From Aquisalimonas sp. (GTDB lineage Bacteria; Pseudomonadota; Gammaproteobacteria; Nitrococcales; Aquisalimonadaceae): a stretch of DNA of 52,996 nt. The stretch is from NCBI RefSeq assembly GCF_007120195.1, contig NZ_SKOG01000142.1:1-52996 (forward strand), given 5' to 3'. The translations under genes and the position numbers were made by a program. The notes beneath the pieces are model-generated. The model was not told the DNA's origin. It ran no database searches and was given only the letters and a program-made list of their open reading frames with translations. Shown piece by piece: positions 52,566 to 52,996 of the stretch (position 1 is the stretch's first letter; each line of letters begins with the position of its first letter).

Positions 52566-52996
52566 GTTTTGGTGAGTCCAGGTCGCGCATCAAGCGGTTG
52601 CGCTGTCTGGCCCCGTGCCACGCCAGGCAGCATACATCGGCTCTATCCGCAGCTCCGAGTTCCCATGGGTCAGGGGTCCTGTACGCCCGACGCGTTGAAC
52701 GAGCGCGGGCGTTCGGCAGTGGCACTCAATACTATCTCAGGTTACTCATGCCGGCGAAGCCACCGCTGGCCGCAGGAAGGTCGGACCGGCGTCAAGGCGG
52801 TCCCGCAGCTTCAGGCGCTGCCCCAGTCCAGTATACCCGACGGATACAGGAGCCTAGTGTCCTGTGCCGCAAATGACGTTACGATTGTCGCGGCCCTGAC
52901 GGCCCCTGGCGGCGTTGCGCCTCCTCGCCGTAGTCCCCGCTACGCCTCGTCGGCGCGCCTTGCCAGGAACCGTCAGGATCCACGCCAATTTTCGCA
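52566..52996. other. Right-edge region without a supported gene
   Basis: About 430 bases upstream of the cyclase gene. It should contain that gene's promoter. No conserved frame is recognised. The last 100 bases hold a long imperfect inverted repeat that may extend beyond the window. Confidence 0.45.
52895..52977. repeat. Imperfect inverted repeat, 16-base arms
   Basis: CCTGACGGCCCCTGGC (52895-52910) and GCCAGGAACCGTCAGG (52962-52977) pair at 14 of 16 positions around a 51-base GC-rich loop that can itself fold (GTAG-TCCCCG-CTAC in the centre). It resembles an interspersed palindromic element or a structured RNA; the family is not recognised. Confidence 0.5.

Overview
The window looks like part of a chromosome of a high-GC, probably halophilic or haloalkaliphilic gammaproteobacterium. 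Ectothiorhodospiraceae is my best guess, from gene content and codon use only: an Arx-type arsenite oxidase operon, glycine betaine synthesis, many cobalamin genes, a proton-translocating transhydrogenase and gamma-type argS/priA/speA. No mobile element with a recognisable transposase, no CRISPR array and no rRNA or tRNA gene was seen.

Left part (1-10151): a seven-gene plus-strand unit encodes a multi-cluster ferredoxin, a Tat-exported molybdopterin oxidoreductase with the YGRGWG signature I associate with ArxA, its FeS subunit, an NrfD-type quinone subunit, a TorD-type chaperone, a membrane-anchored monohaem cytochrome c and a SlyD-like isomerase. A thiolase and an Rrf2 regulator follow. The unit and the Rrf2 gene are each preceded by a diverged copy of the same ~200-bp segment, and each copy ends in an FNR/Anr box at class II spacing. 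This suggests low-oxygen induction of both.

10152-18000: a small unknown gene under a perfect palindrome, a thioesterase-like protein, a hydrolase relic, an MFS transporter, an outer-membrane barrel protein and the betB-betA pair for choline-to-betaine oxidation.

18116-37690: the cobalamin region. cobU, the minus-strand cobT-cobC-cobS unit and cbiB-cobD handle lower-ligand assembly and the aminopropanol arm. A GNAT gene and a broken ECF sigma gene follow. A cobalamin riboswitch (24239-24452) then leads ten tightly packed genes: btuB, a CobN-like gene, an ExbB/TolQ-like gene, a DUF2149-like gene, btuF, btuC, btuD, cobB, cobO and cobQ. The CobN-like protein has a signal peptide, a His-rich insert and a C-terminal membrane anchor, and it sits beside a two-gene proton-channel pair. 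It therefore looks like an exported, energised chelatase-like machine linked to corrinoid uptake, and is the most interesting item here.

37719-52996: polyamine genes speE and speA (divergent), a beta-hydroxyacid dehydrogenase, a truncated SseB-like gene, the SPOR protein-argS pair, priA, a TIGR02444-type protein, the three-gene transhydrogenase pntA1-pntA2-pntB with a terminator, and a three-PAS diguanylate cyclase. The right edge carries a long imperfect inverted repeat.
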